DNA of 45,762 nucleotides from Bifidobacterium apri. GTDB taxonomy: Bacteria > Actinomycetota > Actinomycetes > Actinomycetales > Bifidobacteriaceae. Position numbers and translations under genes: made by a program. The stretch spans positions 1 through 45,762 of the forward strand of contig NZ_WBSO01000017.1 in the NCBI RefSeq assembly GCF_009299485.1, read 5' to 3'. The notes beneath the pieces were generated by a model. It saw only the letters and a program-made list of their open reading frames with translations. It had not been told where the DNA came from and searched no databases. Position 1 is the stretch's first letter, and each line of letters opens with the position of its first letter. This document shows, piece by piece, positions 43,230-45,762 of the stretch.

Positions 43230-45245
43230 TCACTCATCCGCAGGCGCAACCGTAGTGACCATGTACCGCATCAAATCGGAACGGCTGATCACACCGACCA
43301 CCTGCTTGCCATCCTCGCCACCGGTAACCGGGAGCTTCTTGATGCGATTGCCGGCAAGCATCTCGCACACGCGACGGATCGTGGCATGTTCATTCACCGT
43401 GACCACACGATGCGTGCAAATCTCCATCACATTGGTCTGACGCAAACCAGCCACACGATGCGCGAACTTGTCACCCTGCACCCACAGCGCATAGACATAC
43501 GCCATCGACGCCTTGTCATTCGTATCGCCGATCAGCGTGCGCATAATATCGCCATCCGTCACGAATCCGACAGCATGATGATGCTCATCAAGCACCGGAA
43601 TGCCCGTCGTGCCGTTTCGCACAATCACCACAAGCGCATCGTAAGCACTGTCGGCGGCGGTGACAGCATACACATCACGCTTCATCGCATCAGCAAGCGA
43701 CGGCTCACCGGCATGCTCCAAATCCTGTTCGCGCGCTTCGGAAACCTCAACGCCGGCAACCACGGCCGCCTTCGCCTTAGCCTCAACCCGAGCGAGCGCA
43801 AGCGCAGCGATAAAGCCCAGCACATCCACCACAAATGCGACACGGCACGCGATATCGAAGCCCGCAGCCGTACCGACCGCAACAGACTCGCCAGACGCCT
43901 CATGAGCGGCGGACACCGCAGACAGAATCCCAACAAACACGGACGAACCCACACAACCGGCAATCTGGAAAGTCGTGGACACAATCGTCACGCCATGCGG
44001 ATACATCCGGCGGTCAAGGCTGGACAGCGCATACGACTGCGCAGGCCCCATCACGCAAGCACAACCGGCAATCGCAGGCGCGTAAAGCAGCACAATCCGC
44101 ACGCTGGTCGTCGAACCGCCAGTAAACGACAACGCCAGCACGAAGCACGCAATCACCGCCATGCCGACACTCACCAGCCAGCCCACGCCGAAACGGTCAA
44201 ACACCTTGCCCGCCACCGGCGAGAGCACACACGACACAAGGCACGCCGGCAGCAGTGTGAGCGCCGCCTGCAACGGAGTGAAACCAAGCGCGCTCTCCAT
44301 GAACAACGGCAGCAGAATATTCATCGAGAAGACCGTCATCAGCGCGGCGATCACCAGCAGCACGCCCAGTACAAACGCGCGGTTGCCGAACGGCTCCAGA
44401 TTCAGGAACGGCTCAGGAATACGACGCTGGCGCAGCACGAATACGACAAGCGCCGCCACGCCGATAACCAGAGCGACAACAGCGGCAACCAGCTGACCGG
44501 AGAACACCGTAGACACGCCGTACAGCAGGCCGATCAGGCCGATGGCCGCGAGCATCACGGAAAGGGCGTCCATATGCGGATGCGTCAGCTGCGCAATGTC
44601 ACCGACCCACAGGACCGAGCACACCAAGCAAATTACGGACAAGATGGCAAGCGCAAAGAACAGTGTGTGCCACGTGCCGTGCGCCAGCAACGCACCCGCC
44701 ACAATCGGGCCGAACGCCGGGCCGAGTGTGGTCATCGCGCCGATGATGCCCATGTAAACGCCGATCTTGTTTTTCGGCGCGACAGCAAGCGTCAAGTTCA
44801 TGCCGACCGGCACGATCATACCGGTGCCAAGCGCCTGCACGACACGCGCCACAACCAGAATCGCGAAATTCGGCGCGATTCCGCCGATAATGCTGCCAGC
44901 GACCAGCAGAACCAGAGACAGCGCCATCAAACGTGACGTGCGGACTTTCTTGTACAGGAATCCTGCGACCGGGACCATCACGGCGGCGGCGAGCATGTAT
45001 GCCGTCGTCACCCATTGCACAATGCCGGCGTTCACCGACATGTCCCGCATAATGGGATTCAATGCCACGTTGAGGAATGTTTCGTTGAATGTGGCAAGGA
45101 ATGTGGCGAATCCAGCCACGAAAAGAACACGGCCAGGTCTGATGGTCGAAGTCACGTGTTGTCCTTTCTTCTCTCTCAGCGCTTGACGCTGCTCGTTGTT
45201 TGCTGCGTTTTGCTTTTTGCTGTTTCTTTGTTGCTTCTTGCTCAT
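43230..45245 (-). CDS. DHA2-type MFS exporter fused to a CBS-domain pair
   Basis: 671 residues. Residues 1-490 are a 14-helix DHA2 drug:proton antiporter: NETFLNVALNPIMRDM (motif D-like), GFLYKKVRTSRLM (motif A), ARVVQALGTGMIVPVG (motif B), GPAFGPIVAG (motif C). Two CBS domains follow: about 516-575 (GIPVLDEHHHAVGFVTDGDI) and about 606-668 (KLPVTGGEDGKQVVGVISRS). CBS pairs bind adenine nucleotides, so export may be gated by energy state or a nucleotide signal; that is inference. The first 32 residues are Lys/Gln-rich. ATG 45245 has no strong binding site. Confidence 0.92.
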   Translation of the reverse strand: MSKKQQRNSKKQNAANNEQRQALREKKGQHVTSTIRPGRVLFVAGFATFLATFNETFLNVALNPIMRDMSVNAGIVQWVTTAYMLAAAVMVPVAGFLYKKVRTSRLMALSLVLLVAGSIIGGIAPNFAILVVARVVQALGTGMIVPVGMNLTLAVAPKNKIGVYMGIIGAMTTLGPAFGPIVAGALLAHGTWHTLFFALAILSVICLVCSVLWVGDIAQLTHPHMDALSVMLAAIGLIGLLYGVSTVFSGQLVAAVVALVIGVAALVVFVLRQRRIPEPFLNLEPFGNRAFVLGVLLVIAALMTVFSMNILLPLFMESALGFTPLQAALTLLPACLVSCVLSPVAGKVFDRFGVGWLVSVGMAVIACFVLALSFTGGSTTSVRIVLLYAPAIAGCACVMGPAQSYALSSLDRRMYPHGVTIVSTTFQIAGCVGSSVFVGILSAVSAAHEASGESVAVGTAAGFDIACRVAFVVDVLGFIAALALARVEAKAKAAVVAGVEVSEAREQDLEHAGEPSLADAMKRDVYAVTAADSAYDALVVIVRNGTTGIPVLDEHHHAVGFVTDGDIMRTLIGDTNDKASMAYVYALWVQGDKFAHRVAGLRQTNVMEICTHRVVTVNEHATIRRVCEMLAGNRIKKLPVTGGEDGKQVVGVISRSDLMRYMVTTVAPADE

Positions 45246-45622
45246 CGTTTCGACACAATCGCCGGGTTTGCGCGCATTATCGTCGCGTTTGCCGTATGAG
45301 GTTGTTGCCGAAACGGGCGTGAATTCAGACAGTGAAGCCCGGACCGGGAAATCCCGAATCCGTTGATTTTCCTCGACATGCCTGATGAACGAGATGCGTA
45401 AGCTGCATCAATGAAAGGCGAAATCTACAAAAATAGCCGCAGTGTCTCGTGACACGCATCGTTTTAACGTAATGGAAAATCTGAAACTTCGTAAGTGAGT
45501 GGGCGTGTCGTGGTGCGGGGGCGAGGGTGAGGCGTGAGCGCAGAGCGAGCGTATGAGTGCGGGACACCATCTCGGAACCAACCCCAACCACCCACTTTGT
45601 GAGCCAATCTTCACACAACACA
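45246..45622. other. Intergenic region up to the IS end
   Basis: 377 bp with no gene visible. It holds the upstream region of the MFS-CBS gene (a GATAAT on the minus strand near 45276-45281) and one family A core (45598-45615, TGTGAGCCAATCTTCACA, inverted orientation) 7 bp from the IS tip. Confidence 0.55.
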
Positions 45623-45762
45623 GGTTATGTCCCAAAGGTTGGTGTATGAGGCCCTGTTCCCTGCGGGGTGTTGAAAGGGGTCACCGCCTAGTATCGCCAT
45701 TGATGGATAAGTGAAATTGATGGCGGGAAGGACCAGACGATGACCGTAAGGCATACGTTAGC
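45623..45762 (+). mobile_element. Insertion sequence end, truncated by window edge
   Basis: The tip starts GGTTATGTCCC and the element continues to the window edge. It matches the reverse complement of 1-140 with one difference (45635). Both copies show the same end of the element facing inward, so the transposase in each would read outward. Confidence 0.75.
45740..45762 (+). CDS. Possible first codons of a transposase (partial)
   Basis: ATG at 45740 (MTVRHTLA) after GGAAGGA, running off the window; mirror copy of 1-23. Other starts nearby hit a stop at once. Too short to assign to a family. Confidence 0.3.

Noticed and set aside
1..45762. Composite transposon spanning the window
   Set aside because: The ends are inverted IS copies, but the cargo is core metabolism (purA, fba, ribosomal proteins, tRNA), and the exact 127-base identity is better explained by contig ends in a repeat.

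Overview
The window looks like a high-GC Gram-positive chromosome segment from the genus Bifidobacterium. The evidence is a sucrose phosphorylase with the bifidobacterial sequence and catalytic-residue numbering, a scrP-scrT pair near a LacI-family regulator, a mycobacterial-type ferredoxin-NADP reductase, short-UTR or leaderless-looking promoters, and purA followed by two crcB genes. I cannot name the species.

Layout. Positions 1-140 and 45623-45762 are inverted copies of the same end of an insertion sequence. Between 1.2 and 20.6 kb almost everything is on the minus strand: sucrose use (scrP, scrT), a DUF1653 protein, a ClC-family transporter, a LacI regulator, a crcB pair, a branched-chain amino-acid-type ABC transporter (livH-M-G-F, then the binding protein) and a second crcB-crcB-clc module. 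Then come purA, a peptidoglycan-deacetylase-like protein, fba (plus strand) and a short-chain dehydrogenase. At 27.1-29.6 kb is a zinc-starvation locus: a COG0523-type protein divergent from six ribosomal proteins (L28, L33, S14, L31, L36, L32), none with zinc-ligand cysteine pairs, with a Zur/Fur-like box between. Next are a tRNA-Gly, a yefM-yoeB toxin-antitoxin operon with its tandem TGTACA operator, a yddG-like exporter, a deformylase-like protein, a PAP2 phosphatase, htpX and a ferredoxin-NADP reductase. A RelA/SpoT-domain protein then stands divergent to a Panacea (DUF4065) protein, a likely toxSAS toxin-antitoxin pair. The window closes with a metal P-type ATPase and an MFS exporter fused to two CBS domains.

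The intergenic DNA is unusually rich in short palindromic repeats. I see four families: (A) an 18-bp core TGTGAG-N6-CTCACA repeated every 73-79 bp; (B) AAACTGGTTACGCTG / CAGCGTAACCAGTTT hairpins, with a related 52-bp tandem array; (C) CTTCTGCCGACGCT / AGCGTCGGCAGAAG hairpins; (D) TTGCGYATG-N6-CATRCGCAA palindromes. Every convergent gene junction seen between 26 and 34 kb carries an array of family A.

The most system-like observations are the divergent RelA-domain/Panacea pair, the compact zinc-independent ribosomal locus with a Walker-A-less COG0523 partner, the duplicated crcB-crcB-clc module, the MFS-CBS fusion and the regularly spaced family A arrays.
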